Under the pieces are notes generated by a model. That model had not been told where the DNA came from, made no database searches, and saw only the letters and a list, made by a program, of their open reading frames with translations. Shown piece after piece: positions 49,125 to 61,045 of a stretch of DNA of 64,000 bases (position 1 is its first letter; each line of letters starts with the position of its first letter). A program made the translations under genes and the position numbers. This stretch comes from Diadema setosum (lineage: Eukaryota > Echinodermata > Echinoidea > Diadematoida > Diadematidae): NCBI RefSeq assembly GCF_964275005.1, contig NC_092688.1:22573903-22637902 (forward strand). Reading direction: 5' to 3'.

Positions 49125-50517
49125 ATGTCTACGTTTTCCGAGCTATCTCGCGGTCGGCGATTTTGGGCTCGACTCCGTAGTTCGCTGACAAGATCTTTCA
49201 GCAAATTGTGATGTGTCACTGCAGGTAATGTATTTCCTGGCGTGCACAAACAATCTCAACATGCCACACTTTCCATCCATGCATGATAATCCAGGTTTTC
49301 TAGAAATTCTGTGATGAGAGCAGTAAATCTTCTGATTATTGTAGATTTATCATCTCTCTTCTCAGCAGATTTGATGGAGATTGATCAAATTGAAATCACG
49401 ATTTTCGACTAACTCAAATAGAAGAATTTGGAGAATGGAAATATATTTGAAGAAAGAATAAATCTTATCGAAACATTGTCGAATGAGAATGAAAATGTCA
49501 CTTTCATATTTGAGAAAACTAGAATCTGTTCTGTTTTGACCTTGCTTTTCTTAAGGTTCTGGTGACAACCATAACGGAAAGCAGGGCACAGTCCTGAGTG
49601 CCAAAGATGTCAGTATGGTGAGTTTGCATTACGACGGGGCGTCTCATTTATGTCCTGTATGTTTTCTCTTCCTCAATTCTCACTTGTTTTACAAAGTTTC
49701 TGCCTTTTCCAGTTGTTTAAGTTTCCACAGGTCATTGAGATATGACGCTCTTGAGACACACATTGGCAACTATAATCATAATATTTGAAATCAACGGTAT
49801 TTTCTCATATCATGGACAAGAAATCATTTTTCGGCATCATTATTTGGCAAACAATAATAATTTCCCACTTCATGGCTCTAACTCTGTCCAAAAAGTTTGG
49901 GAAGCAGCAAGAGTCTATTGTAATGGTCGTATTTTATACGATAATGATGATAAATACCGTGACCTGCAAGTATTATACATTTTCTTTCAAGTCCAAACTT
50001 TTTCTGCTCCTGTCCTGGTATTACTTTGCAGTATCACGAGGCTTCTCGTTGGGATGAGCGGAGCTCCGTCACATCTTTCTGGGGTTCCGTTTCGGATGTC
50101 GACGAGTGCCTCTTCAACGAAGACATTAGTCTTTACAGCCAGAGTTTCAGTAATATATCGAATTTGTCTCTTCTCGACGAAGAGGAGTATGCACGGAAAA
50201 GTCACGACAGGCAGGGTGACAACAGTGATGACGAGGAAGATGATTTGTCCTCCATCAGTCCGAGCGAACTCTCCGAACTTCTGCGCACGTCTTCAGAAGA
50301 CGAGGACTTTGAAAGCGATGAAGACGATGTGTTTACAACAGTAACAGACTTAACAGACTTGGACAGTGACTCCTCCGACCTCTCGCTCTCAGATGAAGAT
50401 ATTTCCGGCGATGTTGAAGGAGTATATGCAGGACAATATTATTCAAACAGCATCGTCATCGATATCCTAGACATGCTAATCAATGAGGCAGTCTGTGGCT
50501 TGGTCCAGAATTCATGA
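49125..50517 (+). pseudogene. Array gene copy 6, nonsense codon in exon 1
   Basis: Exons are 49125-49224, 49556-49617 and 50032-50517. In exon 1 codon 29 reads TGA (49209-49211) where the other copies have TGT (Cys of the KLCC motif), so the normal product would stop after 28 residues. Exons 2 and 3 are intact and the exon 3 protein equals that of copy 8, suggesting a recent change. Translation from a later ATG is possible but not shown. Confidence 0.7.
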
Positions 50518-51849
50518 GGAGATATGCACTAGACAGATTGAATTGCTAACATTTGGCATGATTTTCAGCAATAAATGACATCACTGAAATGATACTTTCC
50601 TGAGTACTTCTGGTCCCTTACTTGTGCTCTACGAGTTTACCGTCAGGTTAACTATAAGGTAAAGATACCAAATGAAGGGGGCGAGATAGGGGTTATAGAC
50701 GGTCCAGTTCATTTGAGACTCAGAGATTTGCAACGAGTTTTGCAACGAACATACATTCCAGGCTTTGTCTAAGCTAATTTCGAAAAGCACTGATACGTGT
50801 TTAGATATGCCTGTACCTATAGTTCACTGTTACACATGCAATGTACATCAAGCCCGTAGAGCCCCTTTATGTTCTGATTGCCTTGTTTGAAATGTAGGCA
50901 GGCAAATCATTTTCTTTCTTCTAGCAAATCTCGACCAGAAAATTAATACTAAAGGCATTACATGTGCCGAGCAGAGGCAAATAATAGCAAATTCCGGATC
51001 TTATAATATTGAAAGAAGTCATAAGCAGCCTGTAGCTTTTTCATTCAAATATCGGAAAGGAAATTAAAAAGAAAGAAAGAAAGACAGAAAGAAAGAAAGA
51101 CGGAAAAAAGGCTTTGAGTTTCGAGCTTTTTCCTGATCTCCACACCTATTCCCTGAAATAAACCCTCCTTAATGATAGCAATGGACAAACATTGTGTGAT
51201 AAATGGGTCTCAGTCACGCTATCCAATACACCAATGTTATGGCTGTTGCAGATTTATACTTTGTTTGTATCTGCGAATGATTATTAATACTTCCGGTTTT
51301 TTTTTAATAATGTCATATTTCTGTGGAAAAGAAGTAATTAAAGCTTTACGATTTACATCCATACGCGTTGAAATTGCCTCTTATACACGTTTACAAGTAT
51401 AATGGAACTAAAAAGAAATAGCATGTCTTTGACATATCGATTTTCATCAAACTGTAGCAAATAAGCAAGAGAAATTCCAGATGATCTTCGAACCCACCAA
51501 CTTTTCTGATAAATGACGTGAAAAGGTCGACGTGACATAATGACAGCGAGATATTATGTTCAGAGAAGGACACCCAGTGCTTTCATTATTTTGCTGCCTA
51601 ACAATCTCTTCCATATTAATGACCTAAGAAATGCGCTCACTCAGTATTTCGTCATAATCAATGCTACTGCAGACGCGCTGCGCGTATTCAACTCGACGTA
51701 GCTACATGTGAATATCTGTGACGAAATAATGCAAGCACGCAGTATTTCTGTTTACATAACAACGACATTCTACAGTACTTGTCCATTCCTAGTGAATTCC
51801 TCTTGCTATTCGTACACTTTTGATGGTGTTCTCGTAGCTTGATATCGAA

Positions 51850-53242
51850 ATGTCTACGTTTTCCGAGCTATCTCGCGGTCGGCGATTTTGGGCTCGACTC
51901 CGTAGTTCGCTGACAAGATCTTTCAGCAAATTGTGTTGTGTCACTGCAGGTAATGTATTTCCTGGCGTGCACAAACAATCTCAACATGCCACACTTTCCA
52001 TCCATGCATGATAATCCAGGTTTTCTAGAAATTCTGTGATGAGAGCAGTAAATCTTCTGATTATTGTAGATTTATCATCTCTCTTCTCAGCAGATATGAT
52101 GGAGATTGATCAAATTGAAATCACGATTTTCGACTAACTCAAATAGAAGAATTTGGAGAATGGAAATATATTTGAAGAAAGAATAAATCTTATCGAAACA
52201 TTGTCGAATGAGAATGAAAATGTCACTTTCATATTTGAGAAAACTAGAATCTGTTCTGTTTTGACCTTGCTTTTCTTAAGGTTCTGGTGACAACCATAAC
52301 GGAAAGCAGGGCACAGTCCTGAGTGCCAAAGATGTCAGTATGGTGAGTTTGCATTACGACGGGGCGTCTCATTTATGTCCTGTATGTTTTCTCTTCCTCA
52401 ATTCTCACTTGTTTTACAAAGTTTCTGTCTTTTCCAGTTGTTTAAGTTTCCACAGGTCATTGAGATATGACGCTCTTGAGACACACATTGGCAACTATAA
52501 TCATAATATTTGAAATCAACGGTATTTTCTCATACCATGGACAAGAAATCATTTTTCGGCATCATTATTTGGCAAACAATAATAATTTCCCACTTCATGG
52601 CTCTAACTCTGTCCAAAAAGTTTGGGAAGCAGCAAGAGTCTATTGTAATGGTCGTATTTTATACGATAATGATGATAAATACCGTGACCTGCAAGTATTA
52701 TACATTTTCTTTCAAGTCCAAACTCTTTCTGCTCTTGTCCTGGTATTACTTTGCAGTATCACGAGGCTTCTCGTTGGGATGAGCGGAGCTCCGTCACATC
52801 TTTCTGGGGTTCCGTTTCGGATGTCGACGAGTGCCTCTTCAACGAAGACACTAGTCTTTACAGCCAGAGTTTCAGTAATATATCGAATTTGTCTCTTCTC
52901 GACGAAGAGGAGTATGCACGGAAAAGTCACGACAGGCAGGGTGACAACAGTGATGACGAGGAAGATGATTTGTCCTCCATCAGTCCGAGCGAACTCTCCG
53001 AACTTCTGCGCACGTCTTCAGAAGACGAGGACTTTGAAAGCGATGAAGACGATGTGTTTACAACAGTAACAGACTTAACAGACTTGGACAGTGACTCCTC
53101 CGACCTCTCGCTCTCAGATGAAGATATTTCCGGCGATGTTGAAGGAGTATATGCAGGACAATATTATTCAAACAGCATCGTCATCGATATCCTAGACATG
53201 CTAATCAATGAGGCAGTCTGTGGCTTGGTCCAGAATTCATGA
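51850..53242 (+). CDS. Array gene copy 7
   Basis: Exons are 51850-51949, 52281-52342 and 52757-53242. It carries the WDERSS and NEDTSLY variants with LLDEEE. Splice sites and frame are intact. Intron 2 is the long form. Confidence 0.72.
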
Positions 53243-53947
53243 GGAGATATGCACTAGACAGATTGAATTGCTAACATTTGGCATGATTTTCAGCAATAAA
53301 TGACATCACTGAAATGATACTTTCCTGAGTACTTCTGGTCCCTTACTTGTGCTCTACGAGTTTACCGTCAGGTTAACTATAAGGTAAAGATACCAAATGA
53401 AGGGGGCGAGATAGGGGTTACAGACGGTCCAGTTCATTTGAGACTCAGAGATTTGCAACGAGTTTTGCAACGAACATACATTCCAGGCTTTGTCTAAGCT
53501 AATTTCGAAAAGCACTGATACGTGTTTAGATATGCCTGTACCTATAGTTCACTGTTACACATGCAATGTACATCAAGCCCGTAGAGCCCCTTTATGTTCT
53601 GATTGCCTTGTTTGAAATGTAGGCAGGCAAATCATTTTCTTTCTTCTAGCAAATCTCGACCAGAAAATTAATACTAAAGGCATTGCATGTGCCGAGCAGA
53701 GGCAAATAATAGCAAATTCCGGATCTTATAATATTGAAAGAAGTCATAAGCAGCCTGTAGCTTTTTCATTCAAATATCGGAAAGGAAATTAAAAAGAAAG
53801 AAAGAAAGACAGAAAGAAAGAAAGACGGAAAAAAGGCTTTGAGTTTCGAGCTTTTTCCTGATCTCCACACCTATTCCCTGAAATAAACCCTCCTTAATGA
53901 TAGCAATGGACAAACATTGTGTGATAAATGGGTCTCAGTCACGCTAT

Positions 53948-54135
53948 TGTGATGCGCCTTGAACAAGGCTAATACCAATAAAGAGGTCCGCAGCAAGTTA
54001 TCGCTCTCAGATCAAGACATGGCTTCCCAATCGTGGTCTTTTTGCAACGTTGTTGTGATGGTTTGGGTGCGATTTGCCAGGAATGGAGCGGAACATTTGA
54101 TTGTCATGATGTGGTGATTGGGTTGAGTCGTGACA
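53948..54135 (+). repeat. 5' LTR
   Basis: Begins TGTGATGCGCCTTG and ends GAGTCGTGACA. It contains AATAAA near 53976. A primer-binding-type stretch (TGGGACC) follows within a few bases. Confidence 0.9.
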
Positions 54136-55304
54136 AATTGGGACCTTGTCCGGGAAAATGAACAGACAAGCCGTTTTCTTTCGCATGTTCCATGCGGATT
54201 GTGGTGAGGACTCTCACGTCTGGTTGTACACGTGTGCTGTAAGTACGTAGTGTATAGCGTCGATGGTGTATAGGCTCATGTCGTATCGGGCCTATGTACC
54301 TGCTTGCATGTAGGTTCTGTTAGGCCTCATGCGTTGTGGTGAGGATTCTCACGTTTGGCTGTACACGTTTGTTTTTAGTATGCAGACAAGTGTATAGCGT
54401 CGATGACAGGCTTATGTATTGGGCCTGCATTGTTTGCATGTTGGTTTTGACAGGCCACATGCGTTTTGGTGAAGATTTTCACGTTTGGTTGTGCACATTA
54501 TTGTGTATAACATTTTTATGCTGCGTAGGCTTTGGCAGTCATTGACTGTGTTTGTAGTTTTTAGGCTACATTTTGTGTGAAGGCCTAGTGCAGATTTTGG
54601 TGAGGATTCTCAAGTTTGGTTGTGCACGTTGTGTATAACATTTATGCTGCGTAGGCTTTGGCGGTCATTGACTGTGTTTGTAGTTTTCAGACTACATTTT
54701 GTGTGAAGGCCTAGTGCAGATTTTGGTGAGGATTCTCACGTTTGGAACGTTTGTCGTTTTTGCATGAAGGTCTTGTGTAGACCGATTCAGTTGTGTGCGT
54801 ATATAGTGCATAGCGTGGGTATTGCGCATTGGGCTCGCACGTGTTTTGTAGTCGCAGACGGTCGGTCTAGCGCGTCGTGTGTAGGGCTAGTGCAGTTTGT
54901 GAGTGTGCGTATGCTGGATGTGTATGTGTGGGGGCTTGCGTACACATTGGCTACGGGTCACGCCGAATTTTCTGGAAGATTAGCCTCGGTTAAAGGCTTT
55001 GATATATTTTCCATGGTTTGCACAATCGTGCTATGTGGTCGTTTGTAGTGAGTGTGTATACTCATTCTATGTCCTTAGATCACATGCTAATGTGATGCCG
55101 TGGTGTTCTGATTGTATGCCTGATTCGAAGGCTTAGGGATTTTGATGTTTTCTGCTTATCGTAGAAAATTTTTGCCTGTTCTGCGCGTGTGACTGGGTTC
55201 ATGCATACATGTGTACTCATATGCAGTGCATTTCTTTTGTTAAGGCTTTGTAGTTTTGTGAGGATTTGTGACTTCTTGCAAGTTTTGATTTTGATATTCC
55301 CACA
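54136..55304 (+). repeat. LTR-element leader with internal repeats
   Basis: Variants of GTGAGGATTCTCACGTTTGG recur about five times between 54205 and 54745. The pair near 54470-54725 forms a ~130-bp direct repeat. No coding frame is convincing here. Confidence 0.7.
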
Positions 55305-58300
55305 ATGGCTGATGTCGTGCAGAGCTTTGTTGATGAACCCACTCAGGAAGGTTTTAATAACCTGAGGAAGGCAGAACTGGTGGAAGTTGCTCAAATTTTA
55401 GAAATCCCGATCAAAACATCGGATCGAAAAGCAGAGATCAAGGACACAATTTCGGAGTTTTTTACCAATACTGGTATCTGGCCTGCCTCTTTGTCAGAGG
55501 ATGAAGCAGGGACAGATGATGGTGAAATTATTACACCTTTGGTAACCCCTGCAGAAAGTGAATTGAAGAAAATTGAGATCCAGCTTCGGATGAAGCAGCT
55601 GGAAGTCGAGGCAAAGAAAATAGAACTCGAAATCAAGTCAATCGATGCAAAATCGAATGAACCTTCTTCCAGCAGTTCAGCAAAGTCATCAAAATTTGAT
55701 GCATTAAGGCAATCTCAGTTGGTGCCGAAATTTCGTGAAGACCGGGTAGAAGAGTTTTTCCAGCACTTTGAAAAAGTGGCTGTGAGTTTAGAATGGCCCA
55801 AGGAAGTGTGGCCGACATTGATACAGAGCTCGCTGGTAGGGAAGGCCCAAGAGGTCTATGCGTCTCTCACTATCCAAGAGTGTTCTGACTATGAGAATTT
55901 GAAGAGTTCCGTGTTAAGGGCGTACGAGTTGGTGCCGGAAGCCCACAGGCAACTGTTTCGGAATTATAGGAGAAGGGATGATCAGACATTCGTTGATTTT
56001 GTGCAACACAAGCAGACCCATTTTGAACACTGGTTAAGGTCGTCTGGTGTTGATGATTTCCACAAACTGAAAGAGTTGGTATTGTTAGAGGAGGTGAAGA
56101 GGTGTGTTCACCCAGATCAGCGGCAGTACCTGGAGGAAAGGGAAGTGAATGGTGCCAGGAGAGCTGCTGTCCTCCTTGATGAGTATGTGCTTACCCACAA
56201 GGGTACTTTCAAACTTTCTTCAAGCAAGAAAGGAGGCCAGGGTGTGCCAAGAAGAGGAGCTGTTGCTCCAAGCATTCCCAAGCCCGATCTTGATCAAAAG
56301 CCGAACAAGGCTTGCTTCTATTGCAAGAAGGATGGACATGTGATGTCAGCTTGCTGGAAGTTGAAGAAGAAGCGAGAAAAAGAGGGGATTAGCAACCCCA
56401 AAGCATTGCCAGATGCTTTTGCTATCACTCGCACAGAGCATCTGCCATCGTTTGAACGGGTGGCAGAGAATTACAGACCTTTCATATCTTCAGGGTATGT
56501 TAGTTTGACGCCTGATAGTGAGCAGGTTCAGGTTCACATTTTGAGGGATACAGGAGCATCACAGAGTCTCCTGTGTGCAAAGACATTGCCATTTTCGGTT
56601 GAATCTTCTGTGAATTCGGAAGTGTTTGTGAGGGGAGTTGAAGGTGGGAGTGTCCGAGTGCCTCTTCATAATATCGAATTGAAGAGCGATCTTGTCAGTG
56701 GCTCAGTTGTAGTAGGTATTTTGCCTACATTGCCAGTCGAAGGTGTCACCTTATTGCTCGGCAATGATATCGCTGGAGAGAAGGTTTTGCCTCACTTTCT
56801 CCCAAGTAAGACACCCGTGGTTGACGAAGCCACAGAGAAATTGGTTCAGGATATGCCTGATGTGTTTCCCTCATGTGCTGTTACCAGGTCAATGGCTCGT
56901 GAACTGGAGAAAGAGGAGCAAGAGGATATCTTGGCTGATACTTTCTTCTCTAGACTTGAAGAGTCTAGCAGCAGTGATGATGCACATATGGACCATGGTC
57001 AAATGTCAGAGATTTCTCGTCAGAGTCTGGTTGAATTGCAGGGCAAAGACCCTGAAATAGTGCGTCTTGCACAGTCACTTGTACCTGATAGGAGGAAGAG
57101 GAGAAGACTCTGTCATGTCAACATGCTAAAGGAGTATGTTGAAAATGTAGAAGAGGCTAATGAAAAGCCTGTTGCTACGGTTGGAATCGGTTGTGAAGTG
57201 GATGGTGAAGACAGTGAGAGTGATGATGTGGAAATTCCGCAGTTGATGTTGAAGAATTCTGAGGTGTTAGCAAATCTATCTGACACATTATCTCATCTTC
57301 CAGGAGTAGAGAGAGCTCAGGTGATGGATGTAGTCCATGAGTATGAACACCTTTTCAGTGATGTACCAGGTCGTACTAGTGTGGTGGTGCATGATGTTGA
57401 TGTGGGGGACTCCTCCCCTGTCAAGCAACACCCATATCGTGTGAATCCATTGAAAATGGATGTTCTGAGGAAGGAAGTTCAATACATGCTTGAACATGAC
57501 CTTATTGAGCCCAGTAAGAGTGGATGGAGTTCTCCCTGTGTGTTGGTTCCAAAGCAGGATGGTTCTTTGCGTTTCTGTACGGATTACAGGTTGCTCAATT
57601 CGAAAACAAAGTCAGACTCGTACCCTTTGCCCCGCATCGATGATTGTATTGATCGCGTAGGGAATGCCAAATACGTCAGTAAGTTTGACCTTTTGAAGGG
57701 GTACTGGCAGGTTCCCCTCAGTGAAAGAGCGAAAGAACTGTCTGCATTCGTGACTCCTGACGGATTCTTCCAATACAAAGTGATGCCGTTCGGGATGAAG
57801 AACGCGCCCGCTACATTCCAGAGACTCATCAACACCGTCACGTCTGGCTTGGTGGGATGCGAGGCGTATCTCGACGACATCATAGTGTACAGCCATACAT
57901 GGGAGGACCACCTTCTGAGAGTCAGAGCACTGTTTGACCGCTTGACCAGTGCCAACCTTACGGTGAACTTGAGGAAATGTGAGTTCGCCCGAGCAAAAGT
58001 CATGTTCCTGGGTCACATTGTGGGACATGGTTCCGTCAAGCCTGTTGAAGCAAAGGTGGAGACGATCCTGAACTTTCCCCGCCCACAGAGTAAGCGAGAG
58101 CTGAGACGATTTCTGGGCATGACTGGCTATTATCGGAAGTTCTGCCATAATTTCGCTGATGCTGCAACACCGCTCACCAACATGTTGCGGAAAGATTCGC
58201 AGTTCGAGTGGTCAGATGACTGTCAAGTTGCTTTCAACCGGCTGAAGGCAATGCTAGCGAGTTCTCCGGTTCTTGCAGCGCCGAACTTCGACAAGCAGTT

Positions 58301-58670
58301 CATTCTTATGGTGGACGCGAGTGACACAGGAGGAGGAGGAGCCCTGATGCAGAAGGACGACAACGGAGTTGACCATCCCGTCGCGTACATGTCCAGAAAA
58401 TTCAACAAACATCAGCGACGGTACTCCACTGTCGAGAAGGAGACGTTAGCGCTCGTCATGGCTCTTCGTCATTTTGACGTGTACCTGAACACTACAAAGT
58501 ATCCAGTGCTGGTGTACACAGACCACAATCCGCTTGTGTTCCTGTCGCGAATGAGGAACAAAAATGGACGCCTAACCAGATGGGCGCTAGTGCTACAGGA
58601 GTACAACCTCGTGATACAGCACGTACGTGGAAAAGACAATGTCATTGCAGACGCTTTGTCCCGTGGATAA
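55305..58670 (+). CDS. Gag-pol frame of the Gmr1-like LTR element
   Basis: A single frame of 1,121 codons from ATG. In order: a SCAN-like gag region (about 135-300); a CCHC-type zinc knuckle, CFYCKKDGHVMSACWK (about 336-351); an aspartic protease with DTGAS (about 415); a basic stretch followed by HVNMLK (about 600), of the kind that closes integrase in Ty3/gypsy elements; reverse transcriptase (about 735-905) with YPLPRIDD, FDLLKGYWQ, MPFGMKNAPATFQ and YLDDI (about 855); and RNase H (about 995-1118) with DASD. It replicates the element through an RNA intermediate in the family. Here it is a fossil part of an element that looks broken. Confidence 0.9.
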   Translation: MADVVQSFVDEPTQEGFNNLRKAELVEVAQILEIPIKTSDRKAEIKDTISEFFTNTGIWPASLSEDEAGTDDGEIITPLVTPAESELKKIEIQLRMKQLEVEAKKIELEIKSIDAKSNEPSSSSSAKSSKFDALRQSQLVPKFREDRVEEFFQHFEKVAVSLEWPKEVWPTLIQSSLVGKAQEVYASLTIQECSDYENLKSSVLRAYELVPEAHRQLFRNYRRRDDQTFVDFVQHKQTHFEHWLRSSGVDDFHKLKELVLLEEVKRCVHPDQRQYLEEREVNGARRAAVLLDEYVLTHKGTFKLSSSKKGGQGVPRRGAVAPSIPKPDLDQKPNKACFYCKKDGHVMSACWKLKKKREKEGISNPKALPDAFAITRTEHLPSFERVAENYRPFISSGYVSLTPDSEQVQVHILRDTGASQSLLCAKTLPFSVESSVNSEVFVRGVEGGSVRVPLHNIELKSDLVSGSVVVGILPTLPVEGVTLLLGNDIAGEKVLPHFLPSKTPVVDEATEKLVQDMPDVFPSCAVTRSMARELEKEEQEDILADTFFSRLEESSSSDDAHMDHGQMSEISRQSLVELQGKDPEIVRLAQSLVPDRRKRRRLCHVNMLKEYVENVEEANEKPVATVGIGCEVDGEDSESDDVEIPQLMLKNSEVLANLSDTLSHLPGVERAQVMDVVHEYEHLFSDVPGRTSVVVHDVDVGDSSPVKQHPYRVNPLKMDVLRKEVQYMLEHDLIEPSKSGWSSPCVLVPKQDGSLRFCTDYRLLNSKTKSDSYPLPRIDDCIDRVGNAKYVSKFDLLKGYWQVPLSERAKELSAFVTPDGFFQYKVMPFGMKNAPATFQRLINTVTSGLVGCEAYLDDIIVYSHTWEDHLLRVRALFDRLTSANLTVNLRKCEFARAKVMFLGHIVGHGSVKPVEAKVETILNFPRPQSKRELRRFLGMTGYYRKFCHNFADAATPLTNMLRKDSQFEWSDDCQVAFNRLKAMLASSPVLAAPNFDKQFILMVDASDTGGGGALMQKDDNGVDHPVAYMSRKFNKHQRRYSTVEKETLALVMALRHFDVYLNTTKYPVLVYTDHNPLVFLSRMRNKNGRLTRWALVLQEYNLVIQHVRGKDNVIADALSRG

Positions 58671-60229
58671 GATAGAAGTACGCATATTTCCACGGATAGG
58701 ACAAAAGGACACAGATGTGCTTATTATCCATAGATAATAAGACTGGTAATGACTTGGAAACATGAACAATACGAGACAAAAGAAATGTGTTTCCATGCAT
58801 TTGTAAGAAAATTATATTTCTCATGTTGAAGAAAGAGTGTTATTGATTGCTTTGAAATGATGACACAAACATTGTGTACACTGCTTTAATTTATTCTTTT
58901 TGTTCTTGTCTGCAGGGAAAAAGACAGCATGTTTTCCAAATTGTCATGATTTTTGCACCAAAACAGGGCAAAATCATTTCAAGTGATATAGCATGAGTTT
59001 TGCTATGTTTTATGCTTTATATGGTGAAGAAAGGGGTTTTCAGTTATATAGCATATTTTGATACAGTGTATAATGTAGACATTGTATTAATTGGAATTGC
59101 AAATTAAGTTGCATTGCTGTTTGTAGAAAGCACACACAAACACACAAAAGCTGTTGTTGCTTCTCTTTAAATGCTTAATTTGTAAGAGTTGAAAAATTTG
59201 TGGCATCACAGAATTTACCAACTATACACATTTTCCATAGCATAGATATCGATTGAGTGAAATTATGACATTATGATATTCATGATATTGTGAATGTGTA
59301 AGGTTCATGAGACCATACTGGTATACAGTCATAACCAGGTTATATTCATGTGATATCTTTTTTTCAGAAACAGGGAGTATAGCAGGTGTTCACAATTGCA
59401 TTGTTTTGCTGTACTCTAGTGTACTTATTGTACATTTGTCTTGATGAACAAGGCTTTACAGTACTTGAACAGAAGTGTCAAGAAATCAGAAATGTAGAGA
59501 TGTTTGTCAGACCAAACAGTTGAGCTGAACGCGTTGTTATGTCAGTTTTCATCAAAGGTCAGATTGCTACAAGCTCACCATGTAAAAATGGTTACTAAGT
59601 ATAGTGAATGGAAGATTACTTCTGTTATTGGTGACATAATACAACAACAAAACCGTATAAAGTTCAGTATTCAACCTGCATGATTGTCAGTGTATGCAGG
59701 TTAATCAGTGATATGTGTAGCGGTTTTTCTCAAGCATATGCACATCAAGCTAAGAGAGAAGTTTGATATGTCCATACTTATGGTATATTGTTTCATGATA
59801 CAATTACAGTGTATTTTGTTCTGAACCAGCAGCATTTCTTAGATTTCGACTAGGTGTTGAAATGTTTGGCCATTTGATACTCATAAGCATTTCAGGAAAG
59901 CTAAAGAGAATACATGTTTCATGATTTATGACCAAGCAGAAAAAAAAAGAAGAAAAGAAAACAAGGAATGTTGTGGTTGTAAAGTTTTGCGCGTATACGC
60001 ACATGCTTGTTCCGAGCAGGTAGTGGATCTATATTTAGACTTAGCCTACGCTCAAGAAAGGTTTTGATAAGGCTCATTAAGTCTGAGCTTGTTTATGTGA
60101 AGAATCCACTTTAGTGTATGAACACACAACTGTGCATTTTTATGTATCGTGTTTCGGAACATGTTTGTAACGACTGTTTGCAGTTTGACTGGAAAGTTCT
60201 TCCATAACTTCCCGTCTTAAGGGGGGAGA
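58671..60229 (+). other. Non-coding 3' region of the LTR element
   Basis: AT-rich, no recognisable frame, ending in the purine tract next to the 3' LTR. Confidence 0.6.
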
Positions 60230-60416
60230 TGTGATGCGCCTTGAACAAGGCTAATACCAATAAAGAGGTCCGCAGCAAGTTATCGCTCTCAGATCAAGAC
60301 ATGGCTTCCCAATCGTGGTCTTTTGCAACGTTGTTGTGATGGTTTGGGTGCGATCTGCCAGGAATGGAGCGGAACATTTGATTGTCATGATGTGGTGATT
60401 GGGTTGAGTCGTGACA
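60230..60416 (+). repeat. 3' LTR
   Basis: Matches the 5' LTR except for about two positions. It is followed by CTAT and the resumed array unit. Confidence 0.9.
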
Positions 60417-61045
60417 CTATCCAATACACCAATGTTATGGCTGTTGCAGATTTATACTTTGTTGCTATCTGCGAATGATTATTAATACTTCCGTTTTTGT
60501 GAATAACGTCATATTTATGTGGAAAAGAAGTAAGGAAAGCTTTACGTTTTACATCCATACGCGTTGAAATTGCCTCTTATACACGTTTACAAGTATAATG
60601 GAACTAAAAAGAAATAGTATGTCTTTGACATATCGATTTTCATCAAACTGTAGCAAATAAGCAAGAGAAATTCCAGATGATCTTTGAACCCACCAACTTT
60701 TCTGATAAATGACGTGAAAAGGTCGACGTGACATAATGACAGCGAGATATTATGTTCAGAGAAGGACGCCCAGTGCTTTCATTATTTTGCTGCCTAACAA
60801 TCTCTTCCATATTAATGACCTAAGAAATGCGCTCACTCAGTATTTCGTCATAATCAATGCTACTGCAGACGCGCTGCGCGTATTCAACTCGACGTAGCTA
60901 CATGTGAATATCTGTGACGAAATAATGCAAGCACGCAGTATTTCTGTTTACATAACAACGACATTCTACAGTACTTGTCCATTCCTAGTGAATTCCTCTT
61001 GCTATTCGTACACTTTTGATGGTGTTCTCGTAGCTTGATACCGAA

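Larger units (their letters stand above)
53948..60416 (+). mobile_element. Gmr1-like Ty3/gypsy LTR retrotransposon, young, looks broken
   Basis: LTRs of 188 and 187 bp (TG...CA) flank the element, with a 4-bp duplication CTAT at 53944-53947 and 60417-60420; sister array units give the empty site. The LTRs differ at about two positions, so the insertion is recent. Parts seen: leader, one long gag-pol frame, a non-coding 3' region and a purine tract (AAGGGGGGAGA) just before the 3' LTR. The SCAN-like gag and the pol order, with an integrase-tail-like motif ahead of reverse transcriptase, match the Gmr1-like group known from deuterostomes. The part list is not complete for that group, so I call it a broken, non-autonomous copy with about one major defect. 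Confidence 0.88.

Noticed and set aside
54136-55304. Short frames in the LTR-element leader
   Set aside because: They sit on internal direct repeats and show no domain. The region is better explained as an untranslated leader.
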